Assembly: GCA_001683825.1 (NCBI GenBank)
Contig: LXTR01000038.1
Span: forward strand, 124,001-188,000
From: Flavobacteriaceae bacterium CP2B
GTDB taxonomy: Bacteria; Bacteroidota; Bacteroidia; Flavobacteriales; Flavobacteriaceae
Length of the DNA stretch: 64,000 bases
Direction of reading: 5' to 3'
How positions within the stretch are numbered: position 1 is the first letter of the stretch; each line of letters opens with the position of its first letter. Positions 9,668-18,460 of the stretch are shown piece after piece. Made by a program: the position numbers and the translations under genes. Below the pieces are notes generated by a model. It saw only the letters and a program-made list of their open reading frames with translations, ran no database searches and was not told the origin of the DNA.

Positions 9668-9777
9668 AAACAAGCGGTAACCTATCGCCCACTGAGGCCA
9701 GGCGTTTTTCGTACTTCTCCAATTTTAAAAGGAGCAAACGCGTACAATGGACAGCATACCGCCAGTATACGCAGTAA
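9664..9777 (+). CDS. Microprotein, copy 1 of a tandem SPTEARRF family
   Basis: This 37-residue ORF begins MKTSGNL and contains SPTEARRF at residues 8-15, an aromatic stretch (SYFSNF), then SKRVQWT. Two further ORFs downstream encode clear paralogues. In the shared codons for SPTEARRF the differences between copies are all at third positions and silent, which shows selection on the protein. The peptide is strongly basic and rich in aromatic residues, without a signal peptide or membrane helix. The ATG lies in the ATGA overlap with the preceding ORF. I do not know the family or its function; a cytoplasmic nucleic-acid- or ribosome-associated role would suit the charge, but this is only a guess. 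Confidence 0.75.
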   Translation: MKTSGNLSPTEARRFSYFSNFKRSKRVQWTAYRQYTQ

Positions 9778-9815
9778 CCACGACATTGATACATCCACCA
9801 TTAAAAACAGGACCC

Positions 9816-9929
9816 ATGAAAAAGATCGCACAACATTCGCCCACGGAAGCAAGGCGTTTTTCGTTCTTCTCCAGCTTCCGGGAAAGCAAGCGTGTTCGAT
9901 GGACCGAGCACAGGCAATACGTCCTCTGA
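9816..9929 (+). CDS. Microprotein, copy 2 of a tandem SPTEARRF family
   Basis: The second paralogue has 37 residues, starting MKKIAQH and carrying SPTEARRF again at residues 8-15, then SFFSSF and SKRVRWTE. It starts 38 bases after the stop of copy 1 and lies in a different frame from it, so the three copies are separate ORFs rather than one broken gene. A longer in-frame ATG upstream exists at 9747, but alignment with copies 1 and 3 fixes the start at 9816. Same strand and same transcription unit as the neighbours is inferred from the spacing and the shared terminator. Function unknown. Confidence 0.75.
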   Translation: MKKIAQHSPTEARRFSFFSSFRESKRVRWTEHRQYVL

Positions 9930-9984
9930 AAGTTATCCTTTAGAGGTGACACCATTCAATTTATACTACATAAAACCAGATATC

Positions 9985-10095
9985 ATGAAAACTTTACACA
10001 GAACATCGCCCACGGAAGCCAGACGGTTTGCCTTTTTCTCCAACTTCAAAGACAGCAAACGCGTACGGTGGACAGAAAGCAGGAACTATATTTAA
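9985..10095 (+). CDS. Microprotein, copy 3 of a tandem SPTEARRF family
   Basis: The third paralogue has 36 residues, starting MKTLHRT, with SPTEARRF at residues 8-15, then AFFSNF and SKRVRWTE. Copies 2 and 3 differ in the SPTEARRF codons only at silent third positions. It begins 55 bases after copy 2 and is followed within about 25 bases by a strong terminator that closes the locus. The conserved first seven variable residues, invariant middle and short variable tail look like a defined small domain. Function unknown. Confidence 0.75.
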   Translation: MKTLHRTSPTEARRFAFFSNFKDSKRVRWTESRNYI

Positions 10096-10120
10096 CCCCA
10101 CAGGGCCATAGCCCCCAATA

Positions 10121-10149
10121 AAAGAGGTAGTTTACGTACCTCTTTTTTT
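10121..10149 (+). terminator. Terminator of the microprotein locus
   Basis: A perfect nine-pair stem (AAAGAGGTA 10121-10129 with TACCTCTTT 10137-10145) with a seven-base loop is followed by further T residues to 10149. It lies 26 bases after the last small ORF, supporting a plus-strand transcript through all three copies. Confidence 0.85.
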
Positions 10150-10204
10150 ATGGGAAGACGCCACCCTCAAAGATAAGGACCCCTTCCGGTGCGGCCTGCA
10201 GCAT

Positions 10205-10234
10205 AAAAAATCCCTGTAGCCGGAGCTACAGGGA
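10205..10234 (-). terminator. Terminator of the lipoprotein gene
   Basis: On the minus strand a ten-pair perfect stem (arms 10211-10220 and 10225-10234, four-base loop) is followed by six T residues, 28 bases after the stop of the lipoprotein gene at 10263. Confidence 0.85.
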
Positions 10235-10262
10235 GGGTATCTTTTATAACGGGATTGTGGAA

Positions 10263-11054
10263 TTAGTCCTCCAGGACAAAATCTTCCCGGCTATCATCGG
10301 GATAGACGATTTCTGCCATGTCGTCGCAGTTGCCATCGCCGAAATCTATGGTAACGGCCAGCCCGTTTTTCCCTATGTACAACAAACCGCTTACGAGTTT
10401 GTCACAACCAAAATTACCAATGAGATCTTCGGTAACTTCTACCACATAGGTATTTCCATCCACTTCCAGGGTCCAGCTGCCACTAATGGCGATGCTGCTG
10501 CTCTCCAAGGTCTCCCCGAAAGTAAATACTACCGTCTTGGTACCATTTTCCTCTATGATGGTATCATCCGACATGATGAGTTCAATATTGCTGGTCACCG
10601 AAAATTCAATGGCATTTTGCTCAGAATTGGCCCCGATGGAATAGGTCCTGCTGCCATTCACCTTGATGTCACCCACATAAAAGTCGGTAAAGGTAGCTGT
10701 AAAGGCAGCCTCCTGCGTCCCTGCTTCGTATACCACGGTCAGGGTACCATTTATGTTGTCTGTAGTGTTTAACACACAGTTGTTGAAGGTAGCCGTATAC
10801 CCGGTCTCCGTATAGACGGTTTCATAGCATTCGTTAGACCCTTTGGCATTGCGGCTGTCATCGGCATATATTTCGGCCAATGCCATATCAACTGCTCCGG
10901 TAATTTCATCAGTTTCCAGGATGGTCTTGAGTTCGGCCTGGGTGAATTCCTCACCGGTATTGGTATTCTCATTATCAGTGCTACAGCTGGTTGCCATAAG
11001 TGCGACCAGCGATAGAAAGCCCATGGCTTTCAGTACATATTGTACTTTTTTCAT
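10263..11054 (-). CDS. Hypothetical flavobacterial lipoprotein
   Basis: A 263-residue secreted protein with a lipoprotein signal peptide and lipobox MATSC (Cys24), followed by an acidic, Asn/Thr-rich linker. The mature part is rich in beta strands and acidic residues, with several cysteines, and ends in an Asp-rich tail (DDSREDF). No catalytic motif is evident and I cannot name a domain. It is probably anchored at the outer membrane. It has its own terminator and a clear upstream gap, so it is likely monocistronic. Confidence 0.75.
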   Translation of the reverse strand: MKKVQYVLKAMGFLSLVALMATSCSTDNENTNTGEEFTQAELKTILETDEITGAVDMALAEIYADDSRNAKGSNECYETVYTETGYTATFNNCVLNTTDNINGTLTVVYEAGTQEAAFTATFTDFYVGDIKVNGSRTYSIGANSEQNAIEFSVTSNIELIMSDDTIIEENGTKTVVFTFGETLESSSIAISGSWTLEVDGNTYVVEVTEDLIGNFGCDKLVSGLLYIGKNGLAVTIDFGDGNCDDMAEIVYPDDSREDFVLED

Positions 11055-11170
11055 AGAAAAATTGTTTGGGGTTAAAGTAACAGAACGACAACCCGGCTGA
11101 TTTAGTGTGGGATAGCGTTAAATAAAACAGGTGTTTTGTCGAAAATATGGGGGCAATGCCCAATTAGGAG

Positions 11171-11923
11171 CTAATCCTTGTCTCTGGTAAAGGGTACAAA
11201 GCGTACCGCCATCAGGTTGCTTTCCTTGAATTTGGCCCCTTTCCTCCGGATCAGTTTTAGTTGCCTGACCCCATGGTGGGGTCCTATGGGGATAACCATG
11301 CGCCCCCCGTCTTTGAGTTGTTCGAGCAAGGGTAGTGGGACCTGCTCTGCCCCTGCGGTGACCATGATGGCATCAAAAGGGGCTTCTTCGGGCCAGCCGT
11401 TGTATCCATCCCCTACCCGGACCGCTATATTCGTATAGCCCATGTTTTGGAGCCTATTCCTTGCGCTTTCACCCAGTTCGGGCACAATTTCTATCGTAAA
11501 TACCGAATGTGCGATTTCTGCGAGCACCGCTGCCTGGTAACCAGAACCGGTGCCAATTTCGAGTACTTTATGCTGCGGCTGCAATTTAAGTACCTGCGTC
11601 ATATAGGCCACCATATAGGGTTGGGAGATCGTCTGCCTGTTCCCAATGGGCAACGGACTATCGGAATAGGCCCATTTACGTACATTTTCCGGTACAAATT
11701 CATGCCTGGGCACTGTCTCCATCGCCCGGAGGGTAGCCTCATTGCTGATATCCCTGCCTTTGAGCTGCATACTTACCATTTGTTCCCTTTGTAACGCAAA
11801 ATCCTCCTGGGCGATAACAGGGGTCCCGATACAGCCAAAAAAAGAGAAGGCCATACCCAGGCGCAGCCTCCTGCTAAAACAGCGGCTTCCCGAATATCTT
11901 TTGGGTATTCTTGTCTGTGTCAT
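11171..11923 (-). CDS. pcm: Protein-L-isoaspartate O-methyltransferase, exported form
   Basis: From the start chosen at 11923 the protein has 250 residues; the frame is open a further eight codons. It contains the PCMT features: the pre-motif GNRQTISQP around the substrate site, the SAM-binding motif LEIGTGSGYQ, and the C-terminal GGRMVIPIG segment. The enzyme methylates isoaspartyl residues in damaged proteins using S-adenosylmethionine. Here a hydrophobic stretch ending VIAQ precedes the catalytic domain, which suggests export to the periplasm. It lies 33 bases downstream of the DUF4251 gene and may be co-transcribed with it. Confidence 0.88.
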   Translation of the reverse strand: MTQTRIPKRYSGSRCFSRRLRLGMAFSFFGCIGTPVIAQEDFALQREQMVSMQLKGRDISNEATLRAMETVPRHEFVPENVRKWAYSDSPLPIGNRQTISQPYMVAYMTQVLKLQPQHKVLEIGTGSGYQAAVLAEIAHSVFTIEIVPELGESARNRLQNMGYTNIAVRVGDGYNGWPEEAPFDAIMVTAGAEQVPLPLLEQLKDGGRMVIPIGPHHGVRQLKLIRRKGAKFKESNLMAVRFVPFTRDKD

Positions 11924-11956
11924 ACCAATGCGATTGACGGGGACCAAAGGCGGGCC

Positions 11957-12484
11957 CTAAAAGCCGGTACTTTCTTCCAGGGCCCGGGTGATCCCGTAAT
12001 AGCTGATGCTGGTTCGGCCACCGCTGATTACCGTTACCCGGGTACTGCCATCCTTTCCCACACTCATGATAAAATTGTGTGACTCTATGCCGCGGTCGAT
12101 ACTAAACCTGATAACCGCCTTGCGCTTATGATCCCTGTATTCCACCTCGTACTCCTGGACCTGGCCAACGTATTTGATCCCCCCGTCTGCCTGATAGGGG
12201 GTATTGGCCCGGAGTTCCCCATAGTAGGGCAGGTAGATATCGGCCTGATCGCCGTTGATCCGGATACTGTTGGGTGTAGTGACCAGGCTTTTCGAAAAAC
12301 CCGTGGAGGAGATCAGCCGGTCTGCCTCAAACGCGAATTGTGCACTTCCGATCAGGGCTTTGGTTTTTTCAAAGGCATGGGTCGCCTTTTCTTCCCGCAA
12401 AGTGTTCTTGTCCGGTTGGGTTTGGGCGGCCATCAGGCCGGTTCCCAGAAAGACCATGGTCCAAATGAGCATTGTTTTTTTCAT
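11957..12484 (-). CDS. DUF4251 family secreted protein
   Basis: The start at 12484 gives 175 residues beginning MKKTMLIW, with a signal peptide cleaved after MAAQ. The remainder has the DUF4251 pattern: an N-terminal helix, a segment SSTGFSKSLVTTPNSIR, then IYLPYYGELRA and a C-terminal ISYYGIT strand. This family is widespread in Bacteroidota, exported, and of unknown function. The gene is followed after 33 bases by the exported pcm gene. Confidence 0.8.
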   Translation of the reverse strand: MKKTMLIWTMVFLGTGLMAAQTQPDKNTLREEKATHAFEKTKALIGSAQFAFEADRLISSTGFSKSLVTTPNSIRINGDQADIYLPYYGELRANTPYQADGGIKYVGQVQEYEVEYRDHKRKAVIRFSIDRGIESHNFIMSVGKDGSTRVTVISGGRTSISYYGITRALEESTGF

Positions 12485-12595
12485 GTTCGTAGTGTTTAGG
12501 CCGGGCATTGGTCCTGAAAGGCACCAGGGTCTCCGGCAATTAAAATATTGATCCAGGCCAGGTTTCTGCCACCAGGGGGGGCACTACTTGGGTGG

Positions 12596-13252
12596 TTATA
12601 GCCTTGCAACCCTGCCAATTAAAAGCCATATGGTTTTATCCGGTTCGTTTTCCCAATGGCCCAGGTCGTCAAATTCCTGTATGATATCAAACCCCGCATG
12701 TATGAGTTCTTCCCGGACATATTCCGGAGACAGGGTATGGGCACTTGCCTGCTCTTCCCTGCTTTTCTCCCTGGCATACGCCTTGAGTTTTTCCAGGACA
12801 ACGATCCTGCCCCCGGGTTTGAGCGAATTCCGGAGGTGCTCCAACATTTCCCTGTAGGCGGCAATCTCATGATAGGTATCCATCAGGAATACCACATCCA
12901 CCGCCGCCTGGGGAAGCATGGGGTTGGCCGGTTTACCGACGATCCCCACCACATGGTTGAAGTTGCGTTCCAGGGCATTCCGTTTCAGGCTTTGTACCCG
13001 GTCTTCCCGAACATCTACCGCAAATACCCTGCCACTTTCCCCCACTTTCCTGGCCAGGTGCATGCTCAGGTAACCTTCATGGCAACCGATATCGGCCACC
13101 GTGTCCCCATGGTCTACTCCGGCCCATTCCAGGATCTGTCCGACATCCATCCACCGGTCCCGCACTTCCCATTCGTGTTCGACGTATTGAGCGTGGCACA
13201 CGGCAGTCAGCATCAGTAGCAAAGGCAACAGGATTACCGTATTGACTTTCAT
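12596..13252 (-). CDS. Class I SAM-dependent methyltransferase, exported
   Basis: This 218-residue protein has a signal peptide ending CHAQ and then a Rossmann-like methyltransferase domain with motif I VADIGCHEGY and motif IV VDVVFLMDTYHE. The C-terminal part contains GGRIVVLEK, usual for the family. The substrate is unknown. The presence of a signal peptide on a SAM-dependent enzyme is shared with the nearby pcm; Bacteroidota commonly carry such annotated exported methyltransferases, though periplasmic SAM is not an obvious resource. Confidence 0.8.
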   Translation of the reverse strand: MKVNTVILLPLLLMLTAVCHAQYVEHEWEVRDRWMDVGQILEWAGVDHGDTVADIGCHEGYLSMHLARKVGESGRVFAVDVREDRVQSLKRNALERNFNHVVGIVGKPANPMLPQAAVDVVFLMDTYHEIAAYREMLEHLRNSLKPGGRIVVLEKLKAYAREKSREEQASAHTLSPEYVREELIHAGFDIIQEFDDLGHWENEPDKTIWLLIGRVARL

Positions 13253-13355
13253 GCCTTTAAGGTACTAAATAAAGCGACAGCTCTTGGGAAACGTACTCTT
13301 AAAAAAGTGCCAAATAGCCGCCGTATCGCATACCCGGGCCAGACCTGATACGAGA

Positions 13356-14924
13356 TTAGCGCTTTAGGAGGAAATGCCCTTTAAGGGTACGCCCGTCCTG
13401 TGTTTCAATAAGGTACCAATAGGAATCCGCAGCCAGGGGCCTGCCATTGAATGTACCATCCCAGGATTGCCCCTCCGGCAGATATTTCAGGAGTTGTCCG
13501 ACCCGGTTAAAGATCCATATCCGGTTGACCACCAAGCCCGGGGTCGACCGTACGATCCAGGTATCGTTAAAGCCGTCGTTGTTGGGTGTAAAGAAACCGG
13601 GGATGGGCAGGTTGTGGGTAGCCAGGGCCGCTCCCCTGGTGAGAAAGGACCATTGCAGGCAATTTTCAGCAGCACCCCAGGTATTGTATGGGGTAATCCG
13701 CACATAAATACGCGTATTTCCGGGGAGTTCTTTTTCGAATCCATAGGTGTTGGCCGCCCCGACATCCACCTGGTCGGCCAGGTCGTTCCTCCCTGCCCCG
13801 GTACCTGCCGAGACCAGGTATCCGGTGGCATTGGCTACCGCATCCCATGCAAGGCCGGTGCTTACCGGCACCCCCCTGGACCCATCTTCGGGGACCCTTA
13901 GGGTGGTGCATTCCGGTGGGCTGGGGGCATTCCCCGTGGTAAAGGAGATCGGGATGCAATTTTGGGCAGGCCCTAAATCATTGTAAGGGACAATGGTGAC
14001 AAAATAGCGGGTATTGCCTTTAAAATTGGGGGGCTTATAATTGGTTCCCGAGCCTACCTCCTCGTTGTCCAGGATTTTGATCCCGCCCTGCGCTTGTTCT
14101 TCAATGGTCATCCGGTACCCCGAAGCGTTGAATTCCCGGATCCAGGTAATATTCGCCGATACCGATACAAACTCCGACCCATCCCTGGGGTCCAGGAACT
14201 CGGTACAGGAGGGCGGGCTATCTCCCCTGGTCCTGAAGCTGTATTCAGAGCAGGCAGGAGCGTCGCCATCGACATTATATGGTACGATCCTCACGTATAT
14301 TTGCTGCATTTCAGGAAGGCCAGCCGGGGGGGTATAGAGGGTAGCAGGGCCCAGATCGAGGTCCTGGACGATATCATAGTTCCCTGGTGCCGTGCCCATA
14401 CTGATGCGGTATCCCACGGCAATATTTTGGGGGTACCAGCTAATAGCGGTACCGGGCATAATGCCATAGGCCCCTTGAACGGGTACTTTCAGGGTGACAC
14501 ACCCGGGCAGGCCGTCGCCATCACCAGTCGTGAAGCTGTCTTCGGGGCAAATGGGAGGTGTTCCGTCATTATTGCCGGGGAGGATCATCACGTAATACGT
14601 CGTATTGGGTTCCCATCCACTGGTGGGGGTGTAAGACAGGCTGCTACCCATATCCACGCCATCCACCACATCCTTTCCCCCCGGTGTCCTCCCTATATAC
14701 AAGGTGTAATGGATGGCGTTGGGTACGGGGGCCCAGCGGATATCCGAATTCAGGGAAACCCCGGTTGACCCGGGGATGGGATCCAGGAGGTAGGAGCACG
14801 CCGGGGGTTGGGACAGTACTATTCCGGGCAGCATCCATAGGCCGTATCCCCAAAAAAGCAAACTAGCCACTTTTACGGACCGGAGAACCAAAACTACTTT
14901 GGATGCGAGGGCCATCATTTTCAC
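13356..14924 (-). CDS. Surface protein with fibronectin-type repeats and T9SS type B sorting domain
   Basis: The 522-residue protein has a signal peptide, four repeats of roughly 100 residues, and a C-terminal domain of about 85 residues. Each repeat starts with a Cys-containing segment (for example ACSYLLDP or CTTLRVPEDGS) and ends with a Cys followed by SFTTG-like residues, suggesting one disulphide per fibronectin III-like module. The C-terminus contains FFTPNNDGFNDTW and later GRPLAADSYWY, the gliding-motility-associated type B signal used by the type IX secretion system. It is therefore exported across the outer membrane and probably attached to or released from the cell surface. Its ligand is unknown. 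Confidence 0.88.
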   Translation of the reverse strand: MKMMALASKVVLVLRSVKVASLLFWGYGLWMLPGIVLSQPPACSYLLDPIPGSTGVSLNSDIRWAPVPNAIHYTLYIGRTPGGKDVVDGVDMGSSLSYTPTSGWEPNTTYYVMILPGNNDGTPPICPEDSFTTGDGDGLPGCVTLKVPVQGAYGIMPGTAISWYPQNIAVGYRISMGTAPGNYDIVQDLDLGPATLYTPPAGLPEMQQIYVRIVPYNVDGDAPACSEYSFRTRGDSPPSCTEFLDPRDGSEFVSVSANITWIREFNASGYRMTIEEQAQGGIKILDNEEVGSGTNYKPPNFKGNTRYFVTIVPYNDLGPAQNCIPISFTTGNAPSPPECTTLRVPEDGSRGVPVSTGLAWDAVANATGYLVSAGTGAGRNDLADQVDVGAANTYGFEKELPGNTRIYVRITPYNTWGAAENCLQWSFLTRGAALATHNLPIPGFFTPNNDGFNDTWIVRSTPGLVVNRIWIFNRVGQLLKYLPEGQSWDGTFNGRPLAADSYWYLIETQDGRTLKGHFLLKR

Positions 14925-15031
14925 CTAGGTGTTGTAAGGGGTGCCGGAACCACCTTTAAAGATAGGGCAATTATTTCATTTCCAACGGGGTATCCCTCCT
15001 ATGCCTACTACCCATTGTTCCCGGGCCCGCT

Positions 15032-15445
15032 CTACCCCCGGTCTTTTCTGCGGTACATGAATTTCAACGCGCTCCAATCCGCGTCTACGGCGCATACCTT
15101 TACATCCACCAGCCCGATCTCCAGGCCGGTTTGCCGTACAATATTCCCGTTCAGGTCCGTGGGCAGGGCCGAAGAGGCTTTAGGCCAGCTAACCCACAGC
15201 ATCCCGGATTTTTTCAGCGCCTCTTTCAAAACGGGGAAGGCTTCTTCGAGGGCTTCGCGCCGGGTGCAAAACAAATGGATCAAATCAGCCGATTCCTTCC
15301 CGGGGCTGGGCAGGACGAAGATTTTGGGCAAGCCGGCCAGCAATTGAAAATAGTGGTCAGGGGTACTTCTGAAAACTACCCGATGTCCTTGCTTAAAACC
15401 CAGTTTTTTTACCAGGGGGGTACCCGAATAGCCCGTTGTAGCCAT
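15032..15445 (-). CDS. DUF3052 family protein
   Basis: A cytoplasmic 137-residue protein starting MATTGYSGTPLVKKLG, the typical start of the DUF3052 family, with the later segments LIHLFC and GMLWVSWPKA. The family is small, globular and uncharacterised; some relatives are annotated as cell-envelope stress or methyltransferase-associated without experimental support. It ends 107 bases before the next minus-strand gene to its left and starts 18 bases downstream of the DUF5916 gene, so it is probably co-transcribed with that gene. Confidence 0.75.
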   Translation of the reverse strand: MATTGYSGTPLVKKLGFKQGHRVVFRSTPDHYFQLLAGLPKIFVLPSPGKESADLIHLFCTRREALEEAFPVLKEALKKSGMLWVSWPKASSALPTDLNGNIVRQTGLEIGLVDVKVCAVDADWSALKFMYRRKDRG

Positions 15446-15463
15446 GTGCGATTCCGTTTAGTT

Positions 15464-17629
15464 TTATGGCGTAAACCAATATAACAGTTTGAGGTTGAGC
15501 GACCAGCTGTCATTGCCCCCCGGGCCGTAAAGCCGGTTATTGGTGAATACCAGGAACAGGTCTGATGCCGGTTGGTACCGCCATTGCAGGCGGGAGTTCA
15601 GGTTAAAATTTTGGGCCTGTTCATTGTATTGGAACAAGGTGGCCCAGAAAAGTTTGTTGGTAAAGGTGAAATCAACTTCCGAGCCTATCAGCCAGAAGTC
15701 TGTGGTATTCCAGGGCCCGGGGAGCTGGATATGGTTGTAACTAATCGCCGAGCTCAAGCTTACGTAGGGTTGAAAACGGTAGCCCAGTTCGCTGTAGAGG
15801 TTTAATCGTTCTCCCCCGGCATAATACCCCCCCGTATACCCGCTAAAGGCATAGGTAAACATGCTCTGGGGTTTGGAGGTGTATGCTAGTTGTAGTCCTT
15901 TCCAATAGTGCCGGGTGCCTGTTTCAAGTGACTCTTTTCCGCTCCGGGTGGGGTCAAAAGGCGCCTGCAGGATCACAAATTCTTCCAACGCCTCAAGGCT
16001 AAGGGCGTTGCTATTGAGGAAATTAAGCTGGTAGCCCAACAGGTTCCTGTAATCCGTACGTTCAACGCGGGGGTTAAAAAAATAATGGCTGCTGGCATAA
16101 GGGCCATGACTGACCACCGGGCCCCTGTCGAGGAGGAAGAGGTGGCTGCCAAATGCCCTGGTGCCTATATAGCCCTGCCGGGGCACAAAGCCCACTTCCG
16201 CGTTGTAGTCTTCCGCGACATATTCTTCTTTGAGGCCCCAATTCCACCTGCGGCTGCTGTATTCCAGGTTGGCGGCCTGCGAAATGCCGTTCCCCGCCCC
16301 CAATGGCGAAAAGGATTTGAGAAAGAAGGCCTTGCCCGTCCACCGGTTGTCTGCCGATGCCAGGTTGTATTCCAGGCCAAGGTTGCGGTTGAATTTGGGG
16401 TAAAGCCGCCTTAGTGAGTCGGCCTCGTCAGGATAGGCTGTAGCTTCCTTATTGACGAACATAAGGCCGAGGCTCGACCTGCCAAACACCTGCCGTTGAA
16501 GCGTCAATACACCAAAATTCTGACTGGGAAGCCCGGTTTCCTCTACAGAGGCGGTTTGCATATCCATGAGCCCCAGCCGCCATTTGCGGGACAGGTTACC
16601 ACTTACCCTGGCCCCGGCCCTAATGGGGACCCCAAGGCCGATGCGCCGGGAAAAAAAGGGCCGGATATTGTCATATCCGAAATCGGCGAAAAGATCGCCA
16701 TTCTCCAGGAAGAACTGCCTTTTTTCAGGAAAAAAAAGCTCAAACCGGTCCAGGTTAGTCACCTGTCGGTCTACCTCTACCTGTGAGAAATCAGGGTTGA
16801 TGGTCAGGTCCAGGTTGAGCGAGGACGAGAGGCTTACCTTGGCATCTCCCCCCACCTTGAATTCTGTACCCTGTCCGTTTTCCCCATCGCCACTCACCGC
16901 CGAGGTAAGATAGGGGATCAATGAAAAATTGGCGCCAGGGGGTGGCGGTGGACTGTCCCACACCAGTACGCCCGTATAGGCCAGGGAAGCCGTGGGAAAT
17001 TGCCTGGGGATGGGTGTCCAGCTCGATTTTTCCCGCATATTCAGGTCGAGTCGGCTAAAATTGATCCGCCATTCCCGCACGCCTTCCTGGTATCGGATGG
17101 ATTTAAATGGAAGGGCCATTTCAAAGACCCATTTCTCCTCGTCCTGGGTTACGGCCGATACCCATTTGGTATCCCAATTGAGGTCTACCTTGCCCCCATT
17201 GTACATGGTACCGTCCCATTGTGCCCCGGAAGCATTGGCACCGAAAGTGAATCCGGTGGTTTGGTTGTTAAAGGGGTCCAGAAAGAGCAGGAAATTATCG
17301 TTTTTGCCAAATATAAAATCCCTTCGCAGCGACTCTACGTAATAGGGTCCGGGTTTGCCGTTAAAAAAAAAGGCAAGCAGGTATATATGATCCGCATCAT
17401 AAGTCATTCGGATCTCGGTACGTACCCCAGATTTCCTGTCATCGATGGGGGTCACCATAAAAAAATCGCTGGCAACGTCCGTATCCCACCAGGCGGCCTC
17501 TCCGGGCAGGCCATCTATGGCAATGGGCCCCGTGGCCTTACGGATGTGCAGCCGGAACCTGGTATTTTCCTGTCCAAAAGCCGAAAACACCCCACAAAAA
17601 AGGAGGATGAAAAGCCATGCTTTGTTCAT
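15464..17629 (-). CDS. DUF5916 outer-membrane protein with family 9 carbohydrate-binding domain
   Basis: This 721-residue protein has a signal peptide ending SAFGQ, then a domain of about 200 residues of the CBM9 type (IDGLPGEAAW, EIRMTYDADHIYL) and a long C-terminal part of alternating strands with aromatic girdles, ending in an aromatic residue as outer-membrane barrels do. This domain order defines the DUF5916 group of Bacteroidota. A role in binding or taking up a carbohydrate or peptide ligand is likely, but no ligand is established. It starts directly at MNKAWLF with a clear upstream gap. Confidence 0.82.
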   Translation of the reverse strand: MNKAWLFILLFCGVFSAFGQENTRFRLHIRKATGPIAIDGLPGEAAWWDTDVASDFFMVTPIDDRKSGVRTEIRMTYDADHIYLLAFFFNGKPGPYYVESLRRDFIFGKNDNFLLFLDPFNNQTTGFTFGANASGAQWDGTMYNGGKVDLNWDTKWVSAVTQDEEKWVFEMALPFKSIRYQEGVREWRINFSRLDLNMREKSSWTPIPRQFPTASLAYTGVLVWDSPPPPPGANFSLIPYLTSAVSGDGENGQGTEFKVGGDAKVSLSSSLNLDLTINPDFSQVEVDRQVTNLDRFELFFPEKRQFFLENGDLFADFGYDNIRPFFSRRIGLGVPIRAGARVSGNLSRKWRLGLMDMQTASVEETGLPSQNFGVLTLQRQVFGRSSLGLMFVNKEATAYPDEADSLRRLYPKFNRNLGLEYNLASADNRWTGKAFFLKSFSPLGAGNGISQAANLEYSSRRWNWGLKEEYVAEDYNAEVGFVPRQGYIGTRAFGSHLFLLDRGPVVSHGPYASSHYFFNPRVERTDYRNLLGYQLNFLNSNALSLEALEEFVILQAPFDPTRSGKESLETGTRHYWKGLQLAYTSKPQSMFTYAFSGYTGGYYAGGERLNLYSELGYRFQPYVSLSSAISYNHIQLPGPWNTTDFWLIGSEVDFTFTNKLFWATLFQYNEQAQNFNLNSRLQWRYQPASDLFLVFTNNRLYGPGGNDSWSLNLKLLYWFTP

Positions 17630-17815
17630 TTCAAATGATTTACGCGATCCGTTTTTCCTGGGCCCTCAGTGCCACCATTTGCCAAGCCGTGGCCTTGACG
17701 CCCCAAAGGCCCGGGAAGGGGTCAGGCCACCCCTGTGTCCCCGGCCTATATACCCGGAAGGCAGGGGTGAAAGTACATTATTTTTTATAAAACCAGGGAG
17801 CCGGTCACAGGGGGT

Positions 17816-17842
17816 AAAAAAAATCCCGGGCCAGGCCGGGAT
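17816..17842 (-). terminator. Terminator of the ECF sigma factor operon
   Basis: On the minus strand the stem ATCCCGG/CCGGGAT (17823-17829 and 17836-17842) with a six-base loop runs into about eight T residues. It lies just after the stop of the membrane partner gene at 17865. Confidence 0.75.
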
Positions 17843-17864
17843 AATATCAGTTGCGCGCTTGCAC

Positions 17865-18458
17865 CTATTGGAGGTCCTTTATCAGTGCTTCCGCATTGTC
17901 AGTGGCACCCACATAGCATTTATAGCCCCACCGGGAGAAAAAGAAGAGCATAACCAACAGCACCGGAACGTACCAGAGCCAGGTGGTAGATTCCAGGAAG
18001 ACATCCTTGTCGTTAAACAGTTTTCCCGCCAGGGGAATGCTTATCACCGCAAAGATATAGCTGAAGTTGATCCCAAGGCGCTGGGCGAAAAGCAGCTGGT
18101 TCCTGGTCCTCGCGTAATTGACCAGTGTGTCTTTATAGTTCCCTTCCAGGATGTTAATATTCTTGATCTTATAGAGCGCCCTGAGGACCAGTACCGGCAA
18201 GCCGATTAAAAATACCAGGGTAAAGCCCCCCAAAAGTATAAAATACCAGGTGTCGAGCTTTTGAAAATTTAGCAGCATGAAGATTGCGGCGCCCAGGCAA
18301 ACAATCGCCCCCAGACCTTCGTAATTCAAGAATTTTTGAAATTTGTTACGGTACTTTTCCTGTGTCATTTCCATGATGATTTTATGGGTTAACTTTTTTT
18401 GTTTTTCCAACTGGTCACTCATATCCGACCATACTGATTGTAATTCTTCCAGTTCCAT
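17865..18458 (-). CDS. Membrane protein partner of ECF sigma factor
   Basis: The 197-residue protein has a charged helical N-terminus of about 50 residues (starting MELEELQSVWSDM) and four membrane helices. The start lies two bases after the stop of the sigma factor gene, so the two are translated together. A soluble N-terminal helix followed by membrane helices is the arrangement expected of an anti-sigma factor that holds the sigma factor at the membrane, and I infer that role from position. It has no zinc-binding anti-sigma motif (HxxxCxxC), so it would be an atypical anti-sigma factor or simply a regulated membrane protein. Confidence 0.65.
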   Translation of the reverse strand: MELEELQSVWSDMSDQLEKQKKLTHKIIMEMTQEKYRNKFQKFLNYEGLGAIVCLGAAIFMLLNFQKLDTWYFILLGGFTLVFLIGLPVLVLRALYKIKNINILEGNYKDTLVNYARTRNQLLFAQRLGINFSYIFAVISIPLAGKLFNDKDVFLESTTWLWYVPVLLVMLFFFSRWGYKCYVGATDNAEALIKDLQ

Positions 18459-18460
18459 AG

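Noticed and set aside
14094-14768. A 224-codon plus-strand ORF antisense to the repeat-containing surface protein
   Set aside because: No recognisable domain, and the opposite strand carries a protein with four internal repeats and a sorting domain.
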